In this document: piece after piece, positions 23,506-32,925 of the stretch
Numbering within the stretch: the first letter of the stretch is position 1
Layout of the letters: each line of letters opens with the position of its first letter
Source: Alphaproteobacteria bacterium
GTDB taxonomy: Bacteria > Pseudomonadota > Alphaproteobacteria > Micavibrionales > Micavibrionaceae
Length of the DNA stretch: 55,653 nucleotides
Direction: 5' to 3'
Assembly: GCA_021776075.1 (NCBI GenBank)
Contig: JAJFGQ010000024.1
Location: 1-55,653, forward strand
Notes under the pieces: model-generated
Database searches by the model: none
Told to the model about the DNA's origin: nothing
Seen by the model: the letters and a program-made list of their open reading frames with translations, nothing else
Position numbers and translations under genes: made by a program

Positions 23506-26478
23506 CTAATTAGAAACGCTATCGCTGCTCCGGTAGCTATCTAGGAAATCTTTGAATATATCGACTTCTTTTACGATGGCCGAGATCGTTTCACGATCAG
23601 TCATCATCGTACCTTTACGGGGGCGCGTAACGACATCAAACAAGCGCGCCCGTGCTGTTTTTTTCATGTTGTCGCCGTAGCGTTTGCGCATATTCGCCAG
23701 CGCAACACGGTTACCGGAAAGGTTCAGGGCGACAGAACGATTCAAAATCAAGTCGGCCTGTTGCCCCGTTAAAGGCCGGTTGAGGTCAAACGCCTCATCT
23801 AAGATTAAATCCTGCAAAGCTTCTGCTGCATCATCCCAAAGGGCCGCCTGCCATGCTATATCCGCACGCAACCTGTTAACATCCGGGTCCGGGTCAAAGC
23901 CGTTCAAAAGCTCTATCGCTTCCTCCGTTCTATCCATCTGCGATAAAGCTCTGGCCCGCAATAATTCAATCTCCCGTAACTTTTTCTTAGCCTGCGAGTC
24001 GGTTTCACGGGAATAAAGTGCCTTGGCTATATTCAGACTTTTAATTGACTCCACCGGATGATCGTCCAGTAAATATATAGCGGCAACACGAAGGGCCACA
24101 CGCGCTTTTTCAGAACCCTTAATCCGGTAATCAACCTGATGCTGCAATATTTCTGCGGCACGCCCCAGAAGGTCGGCTTCAACAAGACGCTCCGCCAGCT
24201 TTTGCACCACCTTGTTACCATCATCACCAGACGGCGTCAGTTCGATGAACTCCTCATACACAGTCACAGCATCCAAAGGCGACATATCTTCATCATTAAT
24301 CAGCAGCTCTTTAAAGATATCGGCCATGTAGGTTGTAATGTCATGCCCAATCGTCGAATCAGGGCTCATACTTGCCGCATCCCGTAAAATTGCCAAGCCT
24401 TTCAGATATCTATCATCTTCAAGATACAGCCGCCCCAACATAAAGTTGGTCTGTGCCTCCATTTCATCACCCCGCCATGAATAACGCAGCCCCTCAAGAC
24501 GGTCTATGGCCTTGGAACGATCTATATCCCCCGTTTCCAGTTCTAGCATGGTCAAAGCCAAACCGGCCTTGGCACGGTAAAGGTCATCGCTACCTTCGGC
24601 CAAAGCACTCCAGAATTCTTTTGCCCTGTCATATTCACCACTTTGACGATGAGCCTCGGCCTTCAAATAATTCATACCGGCTGTCGTCCAGGGCATCAGC
24701 GTATCCTGTTCACGCCGCAAAGCGGCCAATATACTCTCTGTTGTCTCCACATGACCGGCACGCAAACTGACCTCAGCCAATTTCAAGCCTATTTTTTCCA
24801 GTAAGACCTTCGGATACCCCACCAGAACTGAAAAATCTCTCGGCATAGCCAGTTTAGCCTGCTGCCAATCCTCAAGCCCGGCCAAGGCATAAGCTCTCCA
24901 ATAATCCAGTTCGTTGTAATCTTTCAACAAAGGCGAACGCAGATCACGAAAAGCCAGTTCATACTTGGCCGCCAGAGTATATGCCGCCGCCCGCAAAGCT
25001 ATAAACTCAGCACCTTCAGCAACACCCGGTATTTCCTGTGCAGCATAGCGTAAATAGCCGATTGCCTCCTGCCCCCGGTCATTGGCAATATTCATTTTCG
25101 CCAGGGTTAGAAGGTCCTGCACGCGTTCCATTTTACTTTTTCGTGCCACTTCAGACAAAAGGATGCGCTGGTTGGCCTCCATCGCGCTAAGCCCGCCCAT
25201 CATCCAGCGATCAAAGTCGAAAATACGGCGTATTTCTCGCTCACCTTCAAGAGAGACAATGCTCGATTCCAAAACTTCTTCACGAATAAGGCGGCGATTG
25301 ACATCCTTTGTCCGTGACATAGCCAAACCACCAGGACGTGTAATCTGCACGCCATTTCCAACAAAGACAACGTCCAGATCGTCTATTTTTGGTTCTATCG
25401 CTATCCCCACAGCAGAATGCAAAGCCTTAAAATCTACATAATCTCGTTCTATACCGCTAAATTGATTTGACGCTTCAACCGTGACTACCTTTAAGATATC
25501 ACCGACAGAGGGGTCCGGAACTTCCAACACGCTTGATGTTGCCTGCATTGGCCAGAACACCGTACCACCCCTCACTCTTTTATTCGCTAAAAAAGCCCGT
25601 TCCGGAGCAATAGACTTCACATCACGCGATGTCGGCGTCACAATAAACCGCCAGACAAGCCCGCCTCCTTCTCCGTAAACATCAAGAGGATACCCGGACG
25701 GCATTTTGGTGCGAAACACCACACCACCCTTGATTTCAGAGCGCTCAAACGGTGGAAATATCTCCGGCGTCGGTCCCGCGATTTGCGGCGGCACATGAAC
25801 ATTAGGACGATCGAGAATAATCCATAATGAACCAAACCGTCTAAATGCAGCAACACCGACAGATTCCGTTGTCGAAAGCGTAATGACATGAGGCTCAATA
25901 GACGGTTTAGCCGCTTCCAGCACACTAAGAGAATTATGCGTGTCTTCCAGATTTTTAAGGGCCTCTTTTGCCCGATCAATGCCTGTTTTTTCTTCTGCCT
26001 TATCGTGATGGATTAGTGTTTTTTTCTCGGGTACAGAGTCGGGAACCGGGTCAGAAAGAACCTCTGTGGAAGAGGAATGAACAGGCCTCGTCTGCTTTTT
26101 TACACCACTTTTCCCATCAGGCGCAAAAACATCCAGAACAATGCGGTTTCCTACTTTAAAAGAGCGATGACGGCTCCCCTCCGTGATTTTTAAACTTACA
26201 GTCAAGGGTGAATCAGCTGACTGTTTTACCTCTGTAATATATAAGAGATCATCAACGTCAACTGCGCCTACATCCAATAGAGCCGATTTTTGAAACGTCA
26301 CACTGAGTGCATTGGGTGCCGAATCCTGAACGCTGTACTCAACGGGCACAGACCAGTCAAACACAAGACGGGAATAGCTTGCATGCGCACCTGTCCTAAG
26401 AAGAACACGCTCCTGCGCCAAAGCCTCCTGACAAAAGAAGGCTAAAGAGAAGAATATCAGGGTGACAATCCGGATCAT
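23506..26478 (-). CDS. Large exported TPR-repeat protein of the flagellar island
   Basis: A 990-aa protein with a signal peptide (residues 1-21, ending EALAQ). Residues ~25-120 form a beta-rich domain (SYSRLVFDWSVPVEYSV ... GNRIVLDVFAP) similar in pattern to AMIN-type envelope domains. A polar linker and a second beta-rich region follow (about 190-400), and then from ~430 to ~900 a long series of TPR-like helix pairs (for example AKMNIANDRGQEAIGYLRYAAQ; LEDDRYLKGLAILRDAASMSP split here). It is probably periplasmic. It is the last gene of a minus-strand run below the motor genes. A structural or scaffold role around the motor is a guess; comparable large TPR proteins sit in flagellar loci of other alphaproteobacteria. 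Confidence 0.75.
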   Translation of the reverse strand: MIRIVTLIFFSLAFFCQEALAQERVLLRTGAHASYSRLVFDWSVPVEYSVQDSAPNALSVTFQKSALLDVGAVDVDDLLYITEVKQSADSPLTVSLKITEGSRHRSFKVGNRIVLDVFAPDGKSGVKKQTRPVHSSSTEVLSDPVPDSVPEKKTLIHHDKAEEKTGIDRAKEALKNLEDTHNSLSVLEAAKPSIEPHVITLSTTESVGVAAFRRFGSLWIILDRPNVHVPPQIAGPTPEIFPPFERSEIKGGVVFRTKMPSGYPLDVYGEGGGLVWRFIVTPTSRDVKSIAPERAFLANKRVRGGTVFWPMQATSSVLEVPDPSVGDILKVVTVEASNQFSGIERDYVDFKALHSAVGIAIEPKIDDLDVVFVGNGVQITRPGGLAMSRTKDVNRRLIREEVLESSIVSLEGEREIRRIFDFDRWMMGGLSAMEANQRILLSEVARKSKMERVQDLLTLAKMNIANDRGQEAIGYLRYAAQEIPGVAEGAEFIALRAAAYTLAAKYELAFRDLRSPLLKDYNELDYWRAYALAGLEDWQQAKLAMPRDFSVLVGYPKVLLEKIGLKLAEVSLRAGHVETTESILAALRREQDTLMPWTTAGMNYLKAEAHRQSGEYDRAKEFWSALAEGSDDLYRAKAGLALTMLELETGDIDRSKAIDRLEGLRYSWRGDEMEAQTNFMLGRLYLEDDRYLKGLAILRDAASMSPDSTIGHDITTYMADIFKELLINDEDMSPLDAVTVYEEFIELTPSGDDGNKVVQKLAERLVEADLLGRAAEILQHQVDYRIKGSEKARVALRVAAIYLLDDHPVESIKSLNIAKALYSRETDSQAKKKLREIELLRARALSQMDRTEEAIELLNGFDPDPDVNRLRADIAWQAALWDDAAEALQDLILDEAFDLNRPLTGQQADLILNRSVALNLSGNRVALANMRKRYGDNMKKTARARLFDVVTRPRKGTMMTDRETISAIVKEVDIFKDFLDSYRSSDSVSN

Positions 26479-26579
26479 GGGGCAAGGGTGCCATGGGGTT
26501 GTTAAAAGGACAAGGGCCGCAAAACGTCCCGCCTGTAATTATACCCCAGAGCAGCAACCGTGTCGAACTTAGTTACAGG

Positions 26580-27662
26580 TTAGTTGCCGGGCTGATTACC
26601 TTGTCTCTGGAAATGCTCTTCTTCCTGCATCAAAACAGAAGGTAGAGTCTTCATAAACGCAGGGTCCGCACGCCTTTTTGCAACCATAGCCTTTGCATCC
26701 ACAAGAAAGCCGTGCCTCAGGCTTATTTTCAGGGAAAGCCCTGCCTTATCTTCAAAATCAGTAAAAATCTGTGCCGATTTTTCCTGATAGCTCGCCATAA
26801 ATTCGGGATCATTACTTTTGATAGCGCTTGCCGAATAGCGGGACGCAACCCCCTGCCATGCCTCTTCAAACTGGCTGATTAGATTGCTCCTGAAACGCCA
26901 TATAAAATATGCACCCTCATTGGGCGGGTTCTCTGTAGCATGTAAACTTCTTTGCTCCGCACCCCAAAGCATCTTCTGTGACAAGTCAAAAAATTCTTTG
27001 TAATTTTCACCCCGTTTGCTCTTATGTCCCTGAGTAAGCGCCTTATTTTTCTCCTGAAAAGCAATTTCCTGCTGCTTTACATGCCTTATGTCCTGTTTCG
27101 CCGCTTCTATACCGGCATGCAAGCTGCTCGTTCGTTCTAAAGCCCGCTTGACCTGCGGCTCCTCATAACAGCTAAAATCCTTATTCTCGCAATATGTTCC
27201 CCATTTTTTATTCTCTTCTTTCTGTTGCCCGAAGGCCTGCTCTAATCCCGTCAAGAAGTCAGCTTGCCTCTTTTGCAAATCATGCCGTGCCTCAGCCATA
27301 TTCTTGTTATAGCTATATTGTTTTTCAAAAGCAGCAGCAGCATCACAAAGATTTCGGTTACCCTCACAGAAGGTCGATAAGTCACGGGAACGATTCGTAA
27401 AAATCTCTGCGGCCTTCACCCGTTCTGACTGCAAGGAGTCTTTCTTCACATTAAGGCGCACTTCCAGCAACACACGATAACCGTCTGTTGTGCGCGCACT
27501 TACAGATTCTCTTATAACCTCTTTATATTTCTTGTGTTTTTCCGGGTCCGCAAATTCAACACCACCCGTATCGGAAAGTTCATCTTGCGCCCAAGCCGGC
27601 AATGCCGACAATGCGGCACTCAATGCAAAAACGGAAACCATACCCGCCCATAATTTTTTCAT
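26580..27662 (-). CDS. Exported coiled-coil hypothetical protein
   Basis: A 360-aa protein with a signal peptide (MKKLWAG..., cleavage near PAWAQ, residue ~25). The mature part is charged and almost entirely helical (for example AAAFEKQYSYNKNMAEARHD and HVKQQEIAFQEKNKAL). Four cysteines sit in two close groups: FCEGNRNLC at about residue 98 and YCENKDFSC at about 155. They could form two disulfides in the periplasm. No family is recognised. It lies between chaN and the large TPR gene on the same strand, 101 bases before the latter. Confidence 0.7.
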   Translation of the reverse strand: MKKLWAGMVSVFALSAALSALPAWAQDELSDTGGVEFADPEKHKKYKEVIRESVSARTTDGYRVLLEVRLNVKKDSLQSERVKAAEIFTNRSRDLSTFCEGNRNLCDAAAAFEKQYSYNKNMAEARHDLQKRQADFLTGLEQAFGQQKEENKKWGTYCENKDFSCYEEPQVKRALERTSSLHAGIEAAKQDIRHVKQQEIAFQEKNKALTQGHKSKRGENYKEFFDLSQKMLWGAEQRSLHATENPPNEGAYFIWRFRSNLISQFEEAWQGVASRYSASAIKSNDPEFMASYQEKSAQIFTDFEDKAGLSLKISLRHGFLVDAKAMVAKRRADPAFMKTLPSVLMQEEEHFQRQGNQPGN

Positions 27663-27721
27663 AGAACCACTCCCAATCTCGAAATATCATAACATCAGTG
27701 ACTTTGTTATGTCAATAAGTG

Positions 27722-28771
27722 CTATTGCGGCTGAGGTCCCGGCTCTTTTTTTGTAATTTTTTGTATAGCCTGCGGTCTTCCACATGTTACCGGATCAAAA
27801 CAATCATAAGGCACCGTCCACGCAAAATCAGCCAAAGAAAGGGGCAGGTCGCTAAGCTGCTCATCCGTCAAAAACCTGACTGTTGGCAAAATAACGGAAT
27901 AGTCATGAGGGCTCCGTCGAAAAGCGCGCTTCGGTATGCCAAAACCATGTTCAAGATGCCCGCCACCCGCAATAACCACGAGCTTTTTATCCTGATGATC
28001 CGGATTGTCCAGAAATTCTGCGACAGTCTGTGCCATCACTTCATCCCAGACCACCATAACTTTGTACATTTTTTCAATGATGGGCGTTATTTCCCCGCCA
28101 TGAAAACCGGTAAATATCTCCATAATATGATTGCGATGGTGAATATCCTGAAACGCCATGTCCGAAAAATTAGTGTCACCAAAATAAAAAGCTCCGTTTT
28201 TAAAGGCCGCTTCAAGTGCTTTGGATGATTTTAGACCGACAACAGGGATTCCCTGTTCTTTCAAATAGTCAAAAATAGGCTGATAAATTTCATATTTCAT
28301 CCCCCATTCCGCTTCAAAGAGGGACTTAAAATCCTCTTCTAATAACTCTCCGGCTTGCCACTGATCTATTTTTTCCTGTGACGAGCGGCGGAACATCTCC
28401 ATACCAACAGCGATCTTTCCCGGAAATTTCTCCTGAAGCCTGCGTATGACATCCAACTGGACCTCATGCGCTGCCATGTTGTCATGCAATTCACCTATAT
28501 AAATCACCCGTGACCCGGCAACAGAATTAATCAACTGCTCTTCTGTTACTTTGACCCCGGTCTTTAAGTGAACGATCTCTCCATCTTCAAGAACTTTCAG
28601 TTCCTGATAGGGTGAGGCCGCACTAAAAAACGCCCCCTTCACCGGCTCCTTTACGGCTTGTCCCGCCTGCACCGCGGGATGATCCGGAGGCGTTGCTGCC
28701 AAAGCAGATGGCGCGACTAAACCGGCAGCCAAAGCAAATGCCATAACCTGATTCTTCAGTGACTTTTTCAC
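27722..28771 (-). CDS. ChaN-family (haem-binding uptake-like) exported protein
   Basis: A 349-aa protein with a signal peptide (residues 1-26, SALAATPP). The domain contains YIGELHDN (about 91-98) with a following AAH, GMEMFRR (about 123-129), and a late GGGHLEHGFGIP. These are the hallmarks of the ChaN/DUF399 family, part of the EreA/TIKI-like fold, whose member ChaN binds haem. There is no lipobox Cys, so it is periplasmic rather than a lipoprotein. The start is GTG at 28771 with GGGGAG upstream. Its position below the motB-like genes may be incidental; no iron-transport genes are nearby. Confidence 0.85.
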   Translation of the reverse strand: MKKSLKNQVMAFALAAGLVAPSALAATPPDHPAVQAGQAVKEPVKGAFFSAASPYQELKVLEDGEIVHLKTGVKVTEEQLINSVAGSRVIYIGELHDNMAAHEVQLDVIRRLQEKFPGKIAVGMEMFRRSSQEKIDQWQAGELLEEDFKSLFEAEWGMKYEIYQPIFDYLKEQGIPVVGLKSSKALEAAFKNGAFYFGDTNFSDMAFQDIHHRNHIMEIFTGFHGGEITPIIEKMYKVMVVWDEVMAQTVAEFLDNPDHQDKKLVVIAGGGHLEHGFGIPKRAFRRSPHDYSVILPTVRFLTDEQLSDLPLSLADFAWTVPYDCFDPVTCGRPQAIQKITKKEPGPQPQ

Positions 28772-28868
28772 AAAATATCTCCCCGTAACATGGCCGCAAA
28801 CGCGTGCTTCTTATTTATAGAATGTAGCCAACGTAACAACAGGAATACGGTTATGCAAATGGTTTGTT

Positions 28869-29705
28869 TCAGGGTGTATCCGGGGCCAGAACAAAAGGCG
28901 GCTTCCGACCGTCATGGTCCATAATAATAATATCCACCCGACGTGACAGATCATAACGCTGATCATCCTCCACCACACCGTCCAGATCATCAAAACGGCC
29001 GCTCGAATGTCCGCGAATAGCTATATTCCTTTCATAGCCTACATTGTTCAGAATAGCGGCAACATGAGCAGCCCGCGCCAAAGACAGTTCCCAGTTTGAA
29101 TCATACTCACCACCCTGAACAGGGCGCGGATCGGCATGCCCCACAACCTCAATCTTATTTTTAATACGGCGCAATGTCCCCCCCATAGAATAAAGGGCAG
29201 TCCTGCCTGATTCTTTAACTGTGGCCTCGGCAGAATCAAAAAGCAGGTCATAGGGCAGAGAAACAATCAAAAGACCCGGTTGCGGGATGAGTGTTATGTT
29301 CTTCAGAGCCTCATTTTTTTCAATTCCCGATTCCAGCAAGGCTTCCATATAATTAATGTCCAACGCCCTGCTAAAATTAATTTTCTCCAGATTAACAGCA
29401 TCCTGAGGTCCCTTATTATATAAGGGACCGTAAAACTTATTGAACTCGACCTGCAAAGCCGAAATGACATCGGACCATGTTTGTTTTTCAGGTTCTGACA
29501 TAGCAAACAACAACACAAAAAAAGTCAGCATCAAAGCCATCACATCCGTAAAAGAAACAAGCCACACGCTGGAACTTTCCAGTTGCGGATGCATGTCTCC
29601 CGCGCGCCGCGAATAACGCTTTCCCGTCAACGGTCCCACGGATTCCGGGTCCGGGCGCTTTACGTCCTCACCTTCTTTTTTGTTTTCTTTCTTATTCTTC
29701 TCCAT
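28869..29705 (-). CDS. MotB-like stator / OmpA-domain protein
   Basis: A 278-aa protein from the ATG at 29705, which has GGAG close upstream and overlaps the preceding gene by 14 bases. A longer frame to 29774 lies wholly inside that gene. One membrane helix (about 46-69) contains Asp54 in SFTDVMALMLTFF, equivalent to the proton-carrying Asp32 of E. coli MotB. A plug/linker follows, then a C-terminal OmpA-like peptidoglycan-binding domain with VVGHADPRP, LSLARAAHVAAIL and LSRRVDI. It should anchor the stator around the rotor. motA is not in the window. Whether it is the main MotB or an accessory stator cannot be decided here. Confidence 0.88.
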   Translation of the reverse strand: MEKNKKENKKEGEDVKRPDPESVGPLTGKRYSRRAGDMHPQLESSSVWLVSFTDVMALMLTFFVLLFAMSEPEKQTWSDVISALQVEFNKFYGPLYNKGPQDAVNLEKINFSRALDINYMEALLESGIEKNEALKNITLIPQPGLLIVSLPYDLLFDSAEATVKESGRTALYSMGGTLRRIKNKIEVVGHADPRPVQGGEYDSNWELSLARAAHVAAILNNVGYERNIAIRGHSSGRFDDLDGVVEDDQRYDLSRRVDIIIMDHDGRKPPFVLAPDTP

Positions 29706-30423
29706 TTTTCTCCGGTCCCAATGGATTAAAGGGGATATGCCGTCTAAACAATAGCTCCACAATACCAACTTCACCTTTTTGCAAACCTGTGCTCAACAAC
29801 TTCTGCGGCAAGCCTGCATTTTCTATCTTTTCCGAAAGAAGACTCATTTTCTTCATGATCTGAGACAGTCTCTGTGGATTCTGATTCTGTATATAAGCCG
29901 GATTGCCTTTTATATTTAGCATTATATCCATACGATAAGGGGTCCCTACATCTTCTGTTTTCAACAAAGACACCAATGTCGGCAAAAAGAATTTATTCAA
30001 AAATGTTCCGTCCTGAGTCTTCTCGGTCGCATCCTCCTGTCCTATAGCCATGACAGCCGCTTCAAAATCATCGAAAGGGACACGAACATACATGACCCCC
30101 TTGCTGTGACTTACTGTGGCTTCATGACTGGGGATTTGCGCAGAAAACAGGGCCTCTAGATTTTCCAGAGTATCGCCATCGCCCGTAAACGTATCCAGGT
30201 CCTCCCGCGCGGAAGGGCGCAAATCAGTCCTGTCTGCAACTTTGGAAGAAAAAGCCGTTTCCAGACTCTGCATCACAGGCTTAACTCTAGTTTCCTCGTA
30301 AGAAGAAATCGCATTCAAAACAATAAAAAATGCCAACAGCATAATAAATAAAGACAGGCCCAAAATCTGACCGCTCATGGAAGACGCTGTCTCTGTCGTA
30401 ATTTTACGGCGTCTAGTCTTCAT
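29692..30423 (-). CDS. MotB-like N-terminal membrane protein lacking OmpA domain
   Basis: A 243-aa protein with a basic N-terminus (KTRRRK) and one membrane helix (about 18-43, GQILGLSLFIMLLAFFIVLNAIS...). This resembles the MotB membrane helix but has no Asp at the ion-carrying position. The remaining ~200 residues include a beta-rich stretch (GVMYVRVPFDDFEAAV; TPYRMDIMLNI) like the start of an OmpA-type domain, but no complete peptidoglycan-binding motif. It is directly upstream of, and overlaps, the true MotB-like gene. A partner subunit or regulator of the stator is plausible, but this is inference. Confidence 0.7.
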   Translation of the reverse strand: MKTRRRKITTETASSMSGQILGLSLFIMLLAFFIVLNAISSYEETRVKPVMQSLETAFSSKVADRTDLRPSAREDLDTFTGDGDTLENLEALFSAQIPSHEATVSHSKGVMYVRVPFDDFEAAVMAIGQEDATEKTQDGTFLNKFFLPTLVSLLKTEDVGTPYRMDIMLNIKGNPAYIQNQNPQRLSQIMKKMSLLSEKIENAGLPQKLLSTGLQKGEVGIVELLFRRHIPFNPLGPEKNGEE

Positions 30424-30449
30424 CTAATATTTATTCCTGTTTCTGAAAA

Positions 30450-31061
30450 TCAGTCGAATTCGGCAAGCAATTTATCTATATCAACCTGTGTTATTGCCTT
30501 ATCAGGCATCTGGGGGCCATTGAGAAGACTTTCACTCTCCCCTTCCTCTCCGGAACCTCCTGAAAGACCGGGTATTTTTTTACCCAAAACAGACAAAAGA
30601 GAGTCAATTTTTACTTCAATCTGATTCAGCGTATTGATAACTTTTGTAATACGTTGTCCTGTAATATCCTGAAACGAACAAGCTTCAAAAATCTTGGTAA
30701 CTTCTGCCCCAATAACAGGCGCTATCTCGGACGCAACATGCTCCATCTGCGACTGTATCACCTCACAAGAATCCATGATCGTTCCCGTTGCCTCCTCAGT
30801 CGCCCCCACAACAGCATCCAATTCATCAGTCGCCGTTGGAATATGCTTATTCTTAATTTCATCCGGATTAGCAAACGTAATTTCAGAGCGCGCTTCCTCT
30901 ATGATGTCCTTCAGATCACGCAATTCCTTATAAAGAAGGTCGCTTGATACGTCGCCGCCCACCTGCACCCTACTGATAACAGAGTTGATAATATCAACGA
31001 CCTGCCCTCTCTGGTAAGAAGGCTCGTCTCCATTTTCATCAAGAGATTGGTTTCCTGACAT
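30450..31061 (-). CDS. cheZ: Chemotaxis phosphatase CheZ-like
   Basis: CheZ removes the phosphate from CheY-P. It has 203 aa and is a long helical protein. The catalytic motif ACSFQDITGQRITKVI places Asp132 and Gln136 at the positions of E. coli Asp143 and Gln147. A flexible Gly/Glu-rich linker (about 165-185) leads to the C-terminal helix TQVDIDKLLAEFD, equivalent to the CheY-binding tail. It lies 36 bases downstream of cheY, its substrate. The ATG at 31061 is preceded by GGGGG. The tail also resembles the CheY-binding motif of FliM in this window. Confidence 0.9.
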   Translation of the reverse strand: MSGNQSLDENGDEPSYQRGQVVDIINSVISRVQVGGDVSSDLLYKELRDLKDIIEEARSEITFANPDEIKNKHIPTATDELDAVVGATEEATGTIMDSCEVIQSQMEHVASEIAPVIGAEVTKIFEACSFQDITGQRITKVINTLNQIEVKIDSLLSVLGKKIPGLSGGSGEEGESESLLNGPQMPDKAITQVDIDKLLAEFD

Positions 31062-31097
31062 TGTTCCCCCACTTAATTTAACATGTTTTTATTTATC

Positions 31098-31478
31098 TTA
31101 GAAATCACCTAGAACGGCTGATATTTTTTGCTTTAATGTATCAGCGTTAAACGGCTTCACAATATAATTATTAACGCCAGCCTCTTTGGCTGTAATTACA
31201 TTTTCCGTCTTACTTTCAGCTGTAATCATAATAAAAGGAACATTGTCGTTTTTACCACGCACAGATTTAAGTAAACCCAGACCGGTCATAGGCTCCATAT
31301 TCCAGTCAGAAATAACCAGGCCATATTTTCGGCCATTCATAAGCTTCAAAGCCATTTCACCATCCGTGGCTTCATCAACATTCCTAAAACCAAGCTGCCC
31401 TAGCAGATTCTTTATAATTCTTAACATGGTTTTATAGTCATCCACGATCAATACATGCATATCCTTGTCTACAGACAC
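31098..31478 (-). CDS. cheY: Chemotaxis response regulator CheY
   Basis: A single receiver domain of 126 aa that, when phosphorylated, binds the FliM switch and changes rotation. It has the acidic pocket Asp13-Asp14 (LIVDDY), phospho-acceptor Asp58 (VISDWNMEPMTG), Thr86 (ITAES) and Lys108 (YIVKPF). The DWNM context is that of true CheY rather than of a gene regulator. There is no output domain. It is followed by cheZ. The 131 bases upstream, between cheY and motE, are AT-rich, and I see no clear sigma-54 site there. Confidence 0.95.
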   Translation of the reverse strand: MSVDKDMHVLIVDDYKTMLRIIKNLLGQLGFRNVDEATDGEMALKLMNGRKYGLVISDWNMEPMTGLGLLKSVRGKNDNVPFIMITAESKTENVITAKEAGVNNYIVKPFNADTLKQKISAVLGDF

Positions 31479-31609
31479 TAACCCTCTCCTCTGCTAATAC
31501 TAACGAAATAAAAAAAACAAAGAACAAATCACTTGCTCCCCTACCTTAACATTATGGCTCAAATTCCTTAACTGAAATCTAAATTCGCAAGAATGAATAC
31601 CATGTTATG

Positions 31610-32314
31610 TCATTGCAGTGACAAAGCCGACTGTTGGCGCTGCTGCGCCAATAAAATTGTCACGGTCCGCGCCCTCTCCGGACTCATAGCGGCAAGAACA
31701 GGCGACGCCTTCCGTTCAGACATTTGCGACACAACCCTGATCAAAACATCCATATCCAGCGTATTAAATATGCGCGCGGCATCCTTAGCTTTCATCCCTT
31801 CATATATTTTAACAAGACTTTCAATACGCGCTTTTTCCTCGTCTGACTGCTGATTAAGAAGACTTTCAATCTTATTACTCACCGATGTCAACTCACGCAG
31901 TTTCTGATTTAACTCACGTTCTCCAGCCTGCAAAAGCGCTTCACGCATAGACAGTTCTTTCTCTTTTTCTTCCAAAGAGTTGCGCCGTTCCGCTAAATCT
32001 TCATAGAGCTCCGCACGCACCTCAGAATACTCGAATTCACTTTCCTCAGCAGCGCGCCAATCAAGCGTTTCTTCTGATTTCTCGCCTGATTCATCACCAA
32101 AAGAAGGCTCGGCGGGAAGATTCTGGCCTTCCAAAGTGGATCGATCATGCGATTGATCCTGCTTATCTGTTTCATGGATAGGCGGCGCCTCAGCATCCAC
32201 TTCATGCTGGGCCAAGGCTACGCCTGATAAAAAGTTACCGGCCCTGACAGTCAAAGACAGGGCAGCCACGATCACAAGCAACGGCAGCAATCTAAATCTG
32301 GAAAAAAAGATCAT
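31610..32314 (-). CDS. motE: MotE-like periplasmic protein (MgtE-N-like C-domain)
   Basis: A 234-aa protein with an N-terminal signal or anchor (about 8-35), an acidic linker, a long coiled coil (about 95-165, LEEKEKELSMREALLQAGER) and a C-terminal helical domain. The C-terminal domain contains LVKIYEGMKAKDAARIFNTL and a following PVLAAMSPERART, the MgtE-N-like fold of MotE. In Sinorhizobium, MotE is a periplasmic chaperone for the motor protein MotC; the same job here is inferred. The ATG overlaps the stop of the upstream gene (ATGA), so it is coupled to the fliL-fliM operon. Confidence 0.85.
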   Translation of the reverse strand: MIFFSRFRLLPLLVIVAALSLTVRAGNFLSGVALAQHEVDAEAPPIHETDKQDQSHDRSTLEGQNLPAEPSFGDESGEKSEETLDWRAAEESEFEYSEVRAELYEDLAERRNSLEEKEKELSMREALLQAGERELNQKLRELTSVSNKIESLLNQQSDEEKARIESLVKIYEGMKAKDAARIFNTLDMDVLIRVVSQMSERKASPVLAAMSPERARTVTILLAQQRQQSALSLQ

Positions 32315-32925
32315 GGGGTACTACCAATCTTTACATTACCATTCCTGCTATGCAGGGCCTCATAAAGCTCCTGCTCTGCCCTACTTTGCAGAGACTCTGG
32401 CATCGGCATATCGTCATCTTCTTCAGCCGTGAACAAGCCGTTTTCTTCAGGGGTTTCATCAAGGATATTATCTTCAAATTCAGGGTCTCTGATATGGAAC
32501 AGAGTCGTTCCTGTTTCTTTTTTATGATCGACTTTATGATCGTCTGGCACATGAGAAGAAACGGTCTCCATACGACGGTACGTCGCATTGTTTCCACTTC
32601 GTTCAGCCAGCTTTTCCAGTCGTCCGGCTAAATTATTCCCGGCTTCTCCCATAAGCTGCAATTCATCAAAAAGAGCCTTTGACTCATTAATAAGCGCCTG
32701 CAAATCACGGCCTGAGTCTTTTGCTGTCGCACGCAACCCCTCTATCGCAGCATCCGCCTTATCAATATGAGACGCCAAATCGCCAATCAACTTATCCAGC
32801 GCCGATCGGCTTTCACGAAACAGCTTAAGATGAACAGACAAACGCGCAGCAAAAAAGATTGTCCCCGCCAACAAGACAAGAATAATAACATCCAAAACCA
32901 AAGAAAGCTCTGCGCCGGCCATCAT
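32311..32925 (-). CDS. DUF6468-type flagellar-locus membrane protein
   Basis: A 204-aa protein with one N-terminal membrane helix (about 8-28, SLVLDVIILVLLAGTIFFAA). A cytoplasmic helical domain with a heptad pattern follows (SALDKLIGDLASHIDKADAAI), then an acidic low-complexity tail. This arrangement between fliM and motE matches alphaproteobacterial proteins with DUF6468; Caulobacter PflI, a flagellar-positioning protein from the equivalent position, may be related, but I cannot verify that. It overlaps fliM and motE by four bases each, so the three are translated together. Confidence 0.7.
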   Translation of the reverse strand: MMAGAELSLVLDVIILVLLAGTIFFAARLSVHLKLFRESRSALDKLIGDLASHIDKADAAIEGLRATAKDSGRDLQALINESKALFDELQLMGEAGNNLAGRLEKLAERSGNNATYRRMETVSSHVPDDHKVDHKKETGTTLFHIRDPEFEDNILDETPEENGLFTAEEDDDMPMPESLQSRAEQELYEALHSRNGNVKIGSTP

